A stretch of 64,000 nt of DNA from Metridium senile (Eukaryota; Cnidaria; Anthozoa; Actiniaria; Metridiidae): NCBI GenBank assembly GCA_949775045.1, contig OX459095.1, positions 25,645,978 through 25,709,977 of the forward strand, written 5' to 3'. The notes below the pieces were generated by a model. It was given only the letters and a program-made list of their open reading frames with translations. It was not told where the DNA came from and did no database searches. This document shows positions 49,885-61,847 of this stretch, one piece after another. Positions within the stretch are counted from its first letter, which is position 1. The number at the start of each line of letters is the position of its first letter. The position numbers and the translations under genes are program-made.

Positions 49885-51742
49885 GGGTGCCCGGAAAACG
49901 AAGACCCGGAAAACGAAGACCTAAGACCCGAAAAACGAAGACCCACAAAAATTATCGAGATAAATGCCTTAAACGTCAAAGACCTTTTTACAACATGTTC
50001 TTTTAACGTTTTGGCATTATTTATGACGTTTTACGATGGTTTTTGATGAGGGTCTTCGTTTTCCGGATCCGGAAAACGAAGACCCACGATAATTATCGAG
50101 ATAAACCCCTTAAACGTCAAAGCCGTTCTTACAGCATCTTCTTTTAACGCTTTGGCATTATTTATGACCTTTTACGATGGTTTTTGATGAGGGTCTTCGT
50201 TTTCCGGATCCGGAAAACGAAGACCCACGATAATTATCGAGATAAACCCCTTAAACGTCAAAGCCGTTCTTACAGCATGTTCTTTTAACGCTTTGGCATT
50301 ATTTATGACCTTTTACGATGGTTTTTGATGAGGGTCTTCGTTTTCCGGATCCGGAAAACGAAGACCCACGATAATTATCGAGATAAATAATTATCGACGT
50401 CAAAGACGGGGTGCCCGGAAAACGAAGACCCGGAAAACGAAGACCTAAGACCCGAAAAACGAAGACCCACGATAATTATCGAGATAAATGCCTTAAACGT
50501 CAAAGACCTTTTTACAACATGTTCTTTTAACGCTTTGGCATTATTTATGACGTATTACGTTGGTTTTTGATGAGGGTCTTCGTTTTCCCGATCCGGAAAA
50601 CGAAGACCCACGATAATTATCGAGATAAACGCCTTAAACATCACAACCGTTCTTACAACATGTTCTTTTAACGCTTTGGCATTATTTATGACGTTTTACG
50701 ATGGTTTTTGATGAGGGTCTTCGTTTTCCGGATTCGGAAAACGAAGACCCACGATAATTATCGAGATAAACGCCTTAAACATCACAACCGTTCTTACAAC
50801 ATGTTCTTTTAACGCTTTGGCATTATTTATGACGTTTTACGATGGTTTTTGATGAGGGTCTTCGTTTTCCGGATTCGGAAAACGAAGACCCACGATAATT
50901 ATCGAGATAAACCCCTTAAACGTCAAAGCCGTTCTTACAGCATCTTCTTTTAACGCTTTGGCATTATTTATGACCTTTTACGATGGTTTTTGATGAGGGT
51001 CTTCGTTTTCCGGATCCGGAAAACGAAGACCCACGATAATTATCGAGATAAACCCCTTAAACGTCAAAGCCGTTCTTACAGCATGTTCTTTTAACGCTTT
51101 GGCATTATTTATGACCTTTTACGATGGTTTTTGATGAGGGTCTTCGTTTTCCGGATCCGGAAAACGAAGACCCACGATAATTATCGAGATAAATAATTAT
51201 CGACGTCAAAGACGGGGTGCCCGGAAAACGAAGACCCGGAAAACGAAGACCTAAGACCCGAAAAACGAAGACCCACGATAATTATCGAGATAAATGCCTT
51301 AAACGTCAAAGACCTTTTTACAACATGTTCTTTTAACGCTTTGGCATTATTTATGACGTATTACGTTGGTTTTTGATGAGGGTCTTCGTTTTCCCGATCC
51401 GGAAAACGAAGACCCACGATAATTATCGAGATAAACGCCTTAAACATCACAACCGTTCTTACAACATGTTCTTTTAACGCTTTGGCATTATTTATGACGT
51501 TTTACGATGGTTTTTGATGAGGGTCTTCGTTTTCCGGATTCGGAAAACGAAGACCCACGATAATTATCGAGATAAACGCCTTAAACATCACAACCGTTCT
51601 TACAACATGTTCTTTTAACGCTTTGGCATTATTTATGACGTTTTACGATGGTTTTTGATGAGGGTCTTCGTTTTCCGGATCCGGAAAACGAAGACCCACG
51701 ATAATTATCGAGATAAATAATTATCGACGTCAAAGACGTCCT
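49885..51742 (+). repeat. Left terminal repeat: array of ~141-bp units with higher-order structure
   Basis: The unit runs GGAAAACGAAGACCCACGAT, AATTATCGAGATAAA, CCTTAAACGTCAAAG, ACATGTTCTTTTAACG, CTTTGGCATTATTTATGACG, TGATGAGGGTCTTCGTTTTC. Adjacent units join through a 36-bp perfect palindrome centred on GGATCC. The terminal block (GGTGCCCGGAAAACGAAGAC plus CTAAGACCCG) recurs at 49886, 50410 and 51217, so a block of about 807 bp has been duplicated within the repeat. Confidence 0.93.
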
Positions 51743-52154
51743 TACGTCGGATGCAGACTGACTTATTACAACTTAGATATTATAACTAATTGCAAATTAC
51801 GATATACTGACAAATTACAATGTATTACAAACATCATCCTTTGATCTGTATAGAATAATGTTGCCTTTTACATACCTAGTCATAAAATTATTTCAATAGA
51901 ATACATTGAAATTACAGCTTATGAATGAATTTGAAATGACACATTTGAATTGCAACGGCTTTTCTTATTTCTGTTCTGTCGCTAATAATACAAATATAAG
52001 GTATAATATAATTATAATTTAACGCGCTTATTTGAATATTGTTTAAGCGCGCGTTGTTTTAGAATTTATATATTTTAGGTATAGCAATATGCCCTAGGAG
52101 GGGGGAGGGGGACTCCCTTAAAAATGGATAGGGGTGCCCCCGGGGCAATATGAT

Positions 52155-52190
52155 CACTGATGAAGGTCTAAGTGTAGATCGAAACGTCTG
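52155..52190 (+). ncRNA. Hammerhead-ribozyme-like core motif
   Basis: CTGATGA at 52157-52163, stem II pairing GGTCT with AGATC across loop AAGTGT, then GAAAC at 52181-52185. All conserved core bases of a hammerhead (CUGAUGA and GAAA) are intact. A closed stem III with the NUH cleavage triplet is not evident in the monomer, so activity would need a dimeric or short-stem form as in Penelope/retrozyme motifs. Confidence 0.4.
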
Positions 52191-53034
52191 AATAAATTAA
52201 ACCAAAATCAGGCCAGAGTCAAACCAATTTGTACTTTAACAAAATCCATGATGTTCCGGCAGGGTAGTTCAAAATGCATTTTTTGTTTTATCGAAAAAAG
52301 AAAAGGCAAGTTGTAATAATAAAACGACAGTGTAGCAAAATTAGCATTCACCGGTATTACACAATTACAGAGGAATTCCCTTATCATAGAAGGATTGTTT
52401 GGATTAGTTTACTTATCGTCTTCATCAAAAGCTGGCCTTTCAAACTGACTGCGATTCCCGGTTGAGTTCCCGGTAATTAATGGCTACAAATACTCTCAAA
52501 AGGACGGGAGATATTTGATCCATTGATTTGTGGTTTAAAACAGAATTAAAAATGTCTTATAACCTCATATTACACAAATCGATGTTAGAAGAAAATATTT
52601 TATTACGAGTAACGCAAGGTACGATGTTGGTTGACAATGCATGACTTTTGAATTTGCATGCGTAATTAGAACTCAACACTGTCGTATTTTGCACGAATTG
52701 TAATTTTAAAAACGCTAGGAACAAAATGAACACATGTGTAGATGAATTATAGCAGAATTTGATTGATCTGCTCGTCTGATAGATTCCAATCGTTTTGATC
52801 ATGACAATGTCGTTCTATTTATGACCATTTATAGCATGTAATTTTCATCAAAATAAGATGCCTAATTTCAAATTTCAATTTGATTCCATTCATATCTTCA
52901 GCCTAATTCAATTATTTTAGTCTAATCTTAAATCGGCTTTCAACTCGAACTGTAACTCGAAGTCCAACTCGAAGTCCAACTCGAAGTCCAACTCGGTAAA
53001 TCAGGTCTCCCCTCACCTATTGATGGTTTAATAG

Positions 53035-53215
53035 CGAGTGCGTTACAGATTAGAGTTATAAATCCTCCTATCGAGCTACTGTTGATTACATCAGTGTGTT
53101 ATTCGAAACTTCGGAACTATCTATACTTATACCACATGAGTCCCGTTACAAGCATAGTATATTACAGGGGGAAAAAAGAAAAGAAAAGGCAAAACGCCGG
53201 GCTCCCTGTGAAACC
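53035..53215 (+). repeat. Half copy of the fold-back element
   Basis: Matches the right half of 17023-17299 and the sequence beyond it (AATCCTCCTATCGAG, CTACTGTTGATTACATCA, ATACCACATGAGTCCCG, CGCCGGGCTCCCTGTG). It lies 270 bp upstream of the kinase-transposase start codon. Confidence 0.65.
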
Positions 53216-53482
53216 AGTACCAAAACGAAACACCGGTGTACCAAAACTTTCAAATATCATATTTAAAGATACTTTGACGAATCACTAATACAAAGCCAGG
53301 CTCTCGTGAGACCACCGGCATTGTTGCGATTGTTATATAACGAAATAACGATAATACTAATCGCCTTATCAGACAATTAAGTTGCATATAAATGAACAGC
53401 ATTTGACAGGCATTTGACAAAGTATGTATCTGCCTTGCAAACGCTTCTCAGGTGCCATTCTCATACGAATGTATACTTAGAA

Positions 53483-56400
53483 ATGGCTGCGTTTAAACTG
53501 CCTTCGCTTCGAGTAATTACGACCAATGAAAATGATTACGAGAAGGAATATAACTGCATCTTGGGTAAGGACTTCCCAAGATTTGCTTGGAATCAAATCC
53601 AACACGGTATGTCGATAGGGCAAGGTTCCTTTGGTACAGTTTCTCTTTGTCAGTATAATGGCCAAACTGTTGTCATCAAAAAACTACTCAGTGAAGAGAA
53701 ATCTGATAGGGATATCTTTGTAAAAGAAGCTCGGCTTCTCCATAGCATCAACAGCGACCATATCGTGAGTTTAAGTGCATTAAGCCTGTCGCCATGTGCT
53801 CTGATGTTGGAGTACTGTTGTTTTGACTTTAAACCATTTGGAGGATGCCATTCAGTAAGCAGCCTAGATAAGTGGTTTAAATACGTTGACGGGAAAAACA
53901 TCGTCAATGATTTTTTGTTTGCTAACAAAATCGCTCTCGATATAGCTGAGGGTGTACTTTATTTGCATGAGCGTGACATTGTCCACCGTGACATTAAACC
54001 AGCAAATGTGCTCGTGTCAAATCAACATTATAGTTCCCTTGAAGGGACACGCGTCGAGCAGGCATGGGCAGAAGAACCAATTCGTTGCAAACTGGCTGAC
54101 TTCGGAGAGAGCCGCTCGTATCTTCTCCAGACCGAAGTTAACGTTTTAAGGACGGCCACGGGTAACATTGTTCGTGGCACACCAGCATTTCGAGCACCCG
54201 AGATCTTCTCAGCTGGTACGGAAAAGTTGACCATTTCCGATCTCAAATCAGTCGATATTTGGGCTATGGGAATGGTCTTCTTTGTCATCTTAAATCCCGA
54301 TCTTCGACACCCCTACGAGCTCAATCTAGAAGATGCGCCCACTGGAGAAGCCCTTGAGTATTTAACAAACCTTCACAGACAAAAGAAGCAACCTCAGTAT
54401 TCTGAAAAGTACATGTTACAACAAGCTACAGATTGGTCACGAATTGACGACGCCTATGAAAGATGCACCAGATTCAATCCCGGAGAAAGGCAGTCAGCAA
54501 AGGATATTGCTAATTTGATTGCATATGGCAATGAAATTAAATGCCACTCTATCCCGCTTGCAAGGAGCCAGAGTACTTCGATTGAAAGAGGAAATTTGAG
54601 AGATGACGGGACAAATAGTTGTTCGTTTTTGTCCTTTCACTTTTCCCATGTGGTCAAGAATAGATCACAACAGCCGCCTGTACCTGAAACATGGCAGAAT
54701 ATGGCATCTTTGGCAGAAAAGATTATATCCAACACACCCGCATTGATTAACAAAGTGCGCCAAAAGGAATGCCACTATGATGCAATGGAGGCGTATCGCA
54801 TACTCAAATGCGTGGACATCGTTGATTGTGATTATTCTCTAACAGAAGAAATCATAAGCGATGCTCCCGTTTTTTCTGCCCGTGGAAGATCTGAGCTAAC
54901 AAAAGCGCTAAGAGAAATGTACAACACGGAAGATGTGGAAGCTGGCATTTTCACCTGCGACCGATATATATTTAGTATTTCATGTGTGGGAGGCCATTTC
55001 GTAATCATGGATACACACAGAATTGGAGAGGTGATGGGAGGACGTGGCGGTGGAATTGTCGTGGTATTTGACAAGGAGGACAATCCCCGTCATGTGTGTG
55101 AGTGGATCTGCAAGAGATTGAGATGGTCCAAAGTCAATACCGAGTCGCCGATTTCTCTAGCCCTGCTGAAAAAGGAAACAGAAAGGTTTGTTTATTTAAT
55201 ATCGTGAGTGTACTGTTCATGACATGTCACTCCATATCACTCCATATCGTATTGTTACGAAAGGTTTTGAAATTTGTTTTATCTTCGATAACTTATAAGT
55301 TTCTCTTTTTAACAGTGAAAGTATTGATAAAGAAGGAGTGTCTAAGGAAAAGAAAAAGCAAACTAAAGTCAGTATTGATGAAGACATCACGTTTGTCTTT
55401 AGCAGTGAAGGTATCGATGGGGAAAGTAACACTAAAGCTAAGCAAAGGACAAGGGAAACTACAGTCAACAATAATGATGACGTCAGGTAGGTAAAGGGCG
55501 TGGTATTTTGAACACATGTAGTCTTAAGTCTAACAACTTAACGTTTGTCTTTAGCAGTGAAGGTATCGATGGGGAAAGTAACACTAAAGCTAAGCAAAGG
55601 ACAAGGGAAACTACAGTCCAGGTTGATGATGACGACAGGTATGTAGTGAAGGGCGTGGCATTTTGAACACGTGTAGTCTTTAGTACTTCTACTTCTAACA
55701 ACTTAACGTTTGTCTTTAGCAGTGAAGGTATCGATGGGGAAAGTAACACTAAAGCTAAGCAAAGGACAAGGGAAACTACAGTCCAGGTTGATGATGACGA
55801 CAGGTATGTAGTGAAGGGCGTGGCATTTTGAACACGTGTAGTCTTTAGTACTTCTACTTCTAACAACTTAACGTTTGTCTTTAGCAGTGACGGTATCGAT
55901 GGGGAAAGTAACACTAAAGCTAAGCAAAGGAAAAGGAAAACTACAGTCCAGGTTGATGATGACGACAGGTATGTAGTGAAGGGCGTGGCATTTTGAACAC
56001 GTGTAGTCTTTAGTACTTCTACTTCTAACAACTTAACGTTTGTCTTTAGCAGTGAAGGTATCGATGGGGAAAGTAACACTAAAGCTAAGCAAAGGAAAAG
56101 GAAAACTACAGTCAACAATAATGATGACGACAGGTAGGTAAAGGGCGTGGTATTTTGAACACGTGTAGTCTTTAGTCTAACAACTTAACGTTTGTCTTTA
56201 GCAGTGAAGGTATCGATGGGGAAAGTAACACTAAAGCTAAGCAAAAGAAAAGGAAAACTACAGTCAACAATAATAATGACGCCAGGTAGGTAAAGGGCGT
56301 GGCAGTTTGAACACGTGAAGTCTTTTTTCTAACAACTTAACATTTGTCTTTGGCAGTGAATGGTATTTTTTATTGTTAGAAGTCCATATACGATTGTTAT

Positions 56401-59400
56401 TTATATTTAGACTTTTTTCCTTTTCTTTTGTATTTTTCTAAAAGGAACTGTAAAAGACGCCCCACTTGTATAGACCTCACAATAACACCTCCGAAAAGTT
56501 CTGCCGAAGAGAAAGGAGATGGTAAAGACACAAGGTATACTTCCTGTCCATAATTAAGTATGATAGTGACAAACTGAATCCCTCAACAAACAGTAAACGC
56601 TATGGATTTAGAATATGTTTGTTGTTTTGTTCCAGGGAATTTTCTGGGTTGGACAAAAGTGATGTACAAAAAACAAAGCATCAGTCAAAAGGAAGTGAGG
56701 TATGCATGTGTTTCACCAGGTTTATAAACTCCGTCAAGGGCGTGATTTTTTTTTGCTTTGTCATTATTAGATGCTCATGAAAGCCAAACATAAATCACTT
56801 TATAATCGTCTTTGTGTTACAGAAATCCTGGAAGAATGATCCCAATATTCCATTTTATGAAAGAAACCGCCATGAGAGATACAAGATTGGTGAGGTGGTA
56901 AATATCCTGTTGAAGAAAAGCCACAGTACTGTTGAGAAGTGTAAGAAACATCCTCTAAAAGTACGAGAAAATGCGTCGTTTTTAATTGATCTCACGTGCT
57001 ACGAGGACTGGGAGGACATCAAATCGGATATGAATGGAGAGTACAATAAAGTTCTTCGTTGTGGAGTTTGGACGTTAGAAATTGATGCGGCTGACCACGG
57101 AGATGCCACCACAACAAAAGCAAACGATTTCACTATCATTGCAAAAAACGAGCAGCCGTTGTTATGTACAAAACGCCAATATCACCTTGTGATCAATTCG
57201 AAAAAGAACAAAGCAGAACCATCTTTGGTACGTTCTTTATTTGTTCTTCGTGATAAAGCTGGCAAAATAGTCAACAACGTTTGCTTGCTGCAATACCACA
57301 TTACAAGTGGCGAGGAAAAAGTTGAGCTAAAAGTTAGTGGCCATGGTAATAGCAAATCCTCAAAGCCTTTCCACCCCACTAGCAAGAGTACACTGGAAGC
57401 AGTCAAAGAAAAAGTGCACCAGAAACATTCAAGCAAACTGTATGATGAGCTAGTCAAACAGGCAGGCGGTGCTAGTGAATCGAGGACACCCAGTGACCTG
57501 CCAAGATCCCGCGAACAGGTTTATGATTTAAAAAGAAAAGCAAAAAACACTCAAGATGTTGATGCTGTCAGCGAGTTATTGCTGTATGCCAGGGACAGAG
57601 AAGAAGAGATAGTAATGAAGCACATTGACTATCCGAATGATACTTGGGTACTTGGTACCAAAACGATGTGCTCTGACCTTGAAAGATTCACAACATCAGA
57701 TATCTTGAGCCGTCCTCTTAGTGTAGACCCCACATTCAACTTGGGTAAATTCGAAGTAACCCCAATAGTATATAAGCATCTTTTTTTGAAAAGCAAGGGC
57801 AGTTGCGAACATCCCATCTTTCTTGGTCCTACATTGATTCACCATCAGAAAGACTACGCTACCTTTAAAGTCCTTTCATCCACATGCGTAGGGCAGATCA
57901 GAGGAATCACAAAAGTCAAAGGTTTTATTACCGATGGCGAAAAAGCTCTCCACGACGCCTTCAGTGACGATTTGCAAGACGCTGTTGGGCTTCGTTGTTT
58001 TCGCCACTTTCAGTCCAACTGCAAATCCAAGCTGCAAAACATCGGTATACGCAAGGCAACAGACGAAAAATTTTTCATCGATGCAACTTTCGGAAGACCT
58101 GGTAGCTTTGAGGGAATCTTGGATGCAAAGGACGAGAAAGATCTAACGAGGCGATTGAATGCGGCCAAGAAGGATATGGTTACAAAGGAGAAAGAAGCCC
58201 TAAACATAAGGTCAGAGGGATATTCTTCGAAATACTGGGAGTATCTTTCGAACAATTTCGAAATGATGAGGACGTCTATGATAGGAAAGGTGAGAGCGAA
58301 AGCTGGATTGCCCCTGGACGAGAATGGGAAGCCTGTTCGCTGTTATACGAATACATCGGAGTCGTTGAACCACGTCATGAAACAAGAACGCAACGCTTTC
58401 CTAAGAAACAACGCTACAAAATCCATGACCAAGCTTCAATTCACCAAATATGTATTTGAAGCGATCCACAAACGCCAGCAAGAGGAATTGGCTCAAGCAA
58501 TAGCCGGGTTAAGTGAGCAGTACCTACTCAGCGACGAAGCTAAATATCTGGGGAAAGCAGTAGATGAGTGGTTTGACTGCACGGCAAAGGAAAGGAAAGA
58601 ATACATTGCTAAAATCAACAAAATGTCGATGGAAGATTTGGAGGCTAAAAAGAAAATTCGACTTCACTGCGAAGATTTCTCAGGAGAGAAGGAGTTTCTG
58701 AATGTCAACATTGATCTGGTAGGGAAGCTCCAATCCAAATTTGGCTACGACGCAATAAATTCCAGCCACCTTAAAGATCGCGTAGAAGAATTACTCAATC
58801 ATCCCAGTGCAATACAACCGAAAGCATCTCTAGTAACTGGCGGTAACCCCAAGTACGATGTAGCCAGCATTCAAAGTAAACATGGTCGAGTAGAAGTGAC
58901 TGTTTACAAAAACCACGCAACATGCAGTTGTGGCCGCTTCAAATATGATAATATCTGCGCACACTCGTTAGCAGTAGCAGCCAAAACTGGTATACTCACT
59001 TCGCACCTGTTATTTGTAGAGAAAAAACGCACTAAGCCAAAAAGAAGTGCTATAGCGGAGCACGATGTCAATCATGAAGTGGCTGGCAAAAAAGGTGGAA
59101 GAAACAAGTTCTCTTACAGGCCTAGCAGGGCACAAGGCCAGAAACAAGATGACAAAGGTCAACAAACACCATCCGGACATCCCTACAGTAAGATATATCA
59201 CAATGATAATCCTTTCGTGCTGCAACCTCTTTCAAAGGATTGCCAATCATGCAAGTCTTGTGATATAGCATTTTGTAATAGAAAGAAGATCGTTCCGTTT
59301 GACGTAGTTTTGTCACATAAAGAAAAATGGTACTATCCAGTGGAAGGGAACTGGGCGAAAAGAAAAGCAAGCACAAAGGAAACCACCAGGTATTATCATG

Positions 59401-59540
59401 CATCCAAGTCGTGTTTGGAAAAGCGTTTTCCCTACTTTAATGCTAGCTACGTAGTCATCCCACGAGAAGTGCTGCAATTGCTTACGAAGGTGCACAAAAC
59501 CTACCTATCTAAAGAACTTGGTCTTCAGTTTTCACCTTGA
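53483..59540 (+). CDS. Protein kinase-MULE transposase fusion (10 exons, 1,721 aa)
   Basis: Exons: 53483-55185, 55316-55486, 55555-55638, 55720-55803, 55885-55968, 56050-56133, 56202-56285, 56445-56534, 56636-56699 and 56823-59540 (5,166 nt). Introns are phase 2 except the last (phase 0). The ATG at 53483 has G at -3 and +4; an upstream TTG extension was rejected. Kinase (about 40-350): GQGSFG loop 46-51, K66, E82, HRD 168-170 with N175, DFG 206-208, APE 238-240, D258, R336; all catalytic residues present. Residues 430-550 form an unknown domain with GGHFVIMDTHRIGE. Five identical-length 84-nt exons plus a related half of exon 2 encode SEGIDGESNTKAKQ-type charged repeats. Exon 10 (residues 817-1721) is a MULE transposase: D1118 (VDPTFNLG), D1187 (ITDGEKAL), C1208-x-x-H1211, E1329 (NTSESLNH), and a SWIM finger C1517-C1519-C1528-H1530. 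Cys/His clusters follow at the C-terminus. The transposase presumably binds the terminal arrays; the kinase's target is unknown. An AATAAA lies at 59795-59800. Two separate genes remain possible, but phase continuity argues for one. Confidence 0.85.
55400..56370 (+). repeat. Tandem exon-intron repeat (152-165 bp period)
   Basis: Each unit holds an acceptor TTTGTCTTTAG, an 84-nt exon, a donor GTAKGTA and a short intron with GGGCGTGG and GAACACGTGTAGTC. Five intact exon copies follow a related segment embedded within exon 2 (from 55403). A decayed copy lies at about 56341-56365 (TTTGGCAG, no donor). Confidence 0.92.
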
Positions 59541-61085
59541 AAAAAAGTTCGCTGCTAGAGTAGATAGTAGCAAAAATATATACACACTGACATATAACAA
59601 CAGTTAAGAAACTTAACGATGCACTAAATGCAAAGTAAATGACAAATTTCTGTAACTTTCGCAGTTGATAAAATAGTACTGATGAATGCGTATAATAAGA
59701 TAAAAAATATATGGGGTTTCCGAACGAATTTTCGAGAAAAATTGCTTTGAAGTCGGTTATTTTAGCAACTGGCGTGAGGAGCCTTATTTTGATAAATAAA
59801 ATACAAACTCGACGAAAAAATTAGATAATATATATAATTAGATATCTTTGTAGATGTCACTGTCTGGAAAACAGTTAGTTTTGATCAGTTAGTATGCAAA
59901 CCAGCACTCCTTTGTAATGAAAAAAGTAGGCGGGACGAAATGATGACAAAAATGTCGGGTTTTGGTTCCAAAACAAACAAAAAAGGAAAACTAAATACAT
60001 TTGCACGTATTCTTTCGATTCCCTACTCAAAATAAGTGGTTTCCGGATGATTTCAAAACGTGTTTTCATTCAAGTGTCTCGCAAATCGAAACATTTAAAC
60101 GACGTCACAAAAAGGCGCATACGTCGTTAAGCAAATTATTCTAAACTGAATATGAAAATGTTGGTAGAATATCAATAGTATAGGAAAGGATAACACAATA
60201 ATTTCTCGTTTTTTTTAATAGTATAAATATATATATATATATGTTTCACCGCATATCATTAATAAGAAATGTGTATTTTTATTACCGAAGAAATGTTACA
60301 GTTAAGAAATACTTACTTATTATATTGTGTAGTGAGCATGCAAAATTTATCCAAAAAAGAAACTAATTGTAACTATTTCTTTCTTTTAGTTATTAGAGTC
60401 ATGTTCATAATCATTGTAGGGTAAATTATATAATCAGTCTTTATAATTTTTTTTCTGATTATGATGGTTTATGATTAATAAATATTGATTGATTGATGGT
60501 TTTTGCTTCTTTGATTGTTTTTGTCACAAATCAATTAGAATGAACAAGAGTTTTTAATAAAGATATTACGGTTAAAGCAAAAAAAATCGCCGTAATTTTG
60601 TTTTTGTAAAAATGACCTTTATCTAGATAGTACGAACATTTTCCTCATCAGGCTGTGTCCTAAAGATTGAAATGCTTGAAGCTATATAGGACTGGCGGAT
60701 TATGTCTCCTTTTGCGTTTTGCTTGATTTTTACTAAAATTCCATTTTTCCGAATATCTCGCGAAGCATAAAACATTTTCAAACATTTTTTTCAAACATTT
60801 GTTATTGTTGCTTTGCTCAAAGCTATATAACTGAGTTTCAGCTAATTCCGTTGGTTATTTGCTATTTTTACCCTAGCTATACATAAGAGAAGGGAAGGTT
60901 GGAAGCGAATGCTAATCGAATTGAAGGAAACGCTCTCCACAACGATTTCACGGATCACGGAGGAACGAAAAGCGTTTTCACGAATCAAGTTTTAATACTC
61001 GCGATGTTAACTCTGTTGTTTCTACTAGGCGACGTTTTGACAGATAATCAATATTAACTGGATCTAACAGATATAAAAACCTTTA
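59541..61085. other. 3' region of the MULE
   Basis: No coding sequence is seen. The AATAAA at 59795-59800 is the first plausible polyadenylation signal. The rest is AT-rich spacer to the right array. Confidence 0.45.
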
Positions 61086-61837
61086 TCGTGGGTCTTCGTT
61101 TTCAAAAACCATCAAAAACCATCGTAAAACGTCATAAATAATACCAAAGCGTTAAAAGAACATGTTGTAAGAACGGTTGTGACGTTTAAGGCGTTTATCT
61201 CGATAATTATCGTAGGTCTTCGTTTTCCGGATCCGGAAAACGAAGACCCTCATCAAAAACCATCGTAAAACGTCATAAATAATGCCAAAGCGTTAAATGA
61301 ACATGTTGTAAGAACGGTTGTGATGTTTAAGGCGTTTATCTCGATAATTATCGTGGGTCTTCGTTTTCCGGATCCGGAAAACGAAGACCCTCATCAAAAA
61401 GCATCGTAATACGTCATAAATAATGCCAAAGCGTTAAAAGAACATGTTGTAAAAAGGTCTTTGACGTTTAAGGTATTTATCTCGATAATTATCGTGGGTC
61501 TTCGTTTTCCGGATCCGGAAAACGAAGACCCTCATCAAAAACCATCGTAAAACGTCATAAATAATGCCAAAGCGTTAAAAGAACATGTTGTAAGAACGGT
61601 AGTGATGTTTAAGGCGTTTATCTCGATAATTATCGTGGGTCTTCGTTTTCCGGATCCGGAAAACGAAGACCCTCATCAAAAACCAACGTAATACGTCATA
61701 AATAATGCCAAAGCGTTAAAAGAACATGTTGTAAAAAGGTCTTTGACGTTTAAGGCATTTATCTCGATAATTATCGTGGGTCTTCGTTTTTCGGGTCTTA
61801 GGTCTTCGTTTTCCGGGTCTTCGTTTTCCGGGCACCC
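61086..61837 (-). repeat. Right terminal repeat: inverted ~141-bp array
   Basis: About five units in reverse complement of the left array, ending with a single terminal block. It is shorter than the left array because it lacks the internal higher-order duplication. Confidence 0.93.
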
Positions 61838-61847
61838 GCGTCCGATC

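Larger units (their letters stand above)
51743..53482. other. 5' region of the MULE gene
   Basis: No coding exon is recognised. Contains the hammerhead-like motif and the fold-back half described separately. Promoter elements could not be identified. Confidence 0.4.
49885..61837 (+). mobile_element. Complete Mutator-like element (MULE) carrying a kinase-transposase gene
   Basis: The element spans 11,953 bp and begins GGGTGCCCGGAAAACGAAGA; its right end is the exact reverse complement. It is flanked by a perfect 10-bp duplication GCGTCCGATC (49875-49884 and 61838-61847), the size expected for Mutator insertions. The left end is a 1.86-kb array and the right a 0.75-kb array of the same ~141-bp unit in opposite orientation. 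Inside, one gene on the plus strand encodes a protein kinase, an unknown domain and a MULE DDE transposase with a SWIM zinc finger. Perfect duplication, matching ends and an open gene suggest recent insertion and possibly an autonomous element. A hammerhead-like motif (52155-52190) and a half fold-back element (53035-53215) sit in its 5' region. Confidence 0.92.

Noticed and set aside
49885..51742. Centromeric or free satellite array
   Set aside because: The same unit occurs inverted at 61.1-61.8 kb with matching termini and a 10-bp target duplication, so it is the end of a transposon.
53414..53482. N-terminal extension of the kinase protein by 23 residues
   Set aside because: It would start with TTG; the ATG at 53483 has a strong Kozak context and starts just before conserved sequence.
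55483..56118. 211-codon minus-strand frame with repeated LFLCLALVLLSPSIPSL
   Set aside because: Shadow of the tandem 84-nt exons on the plus strand, which have consistent splice sites and phase.
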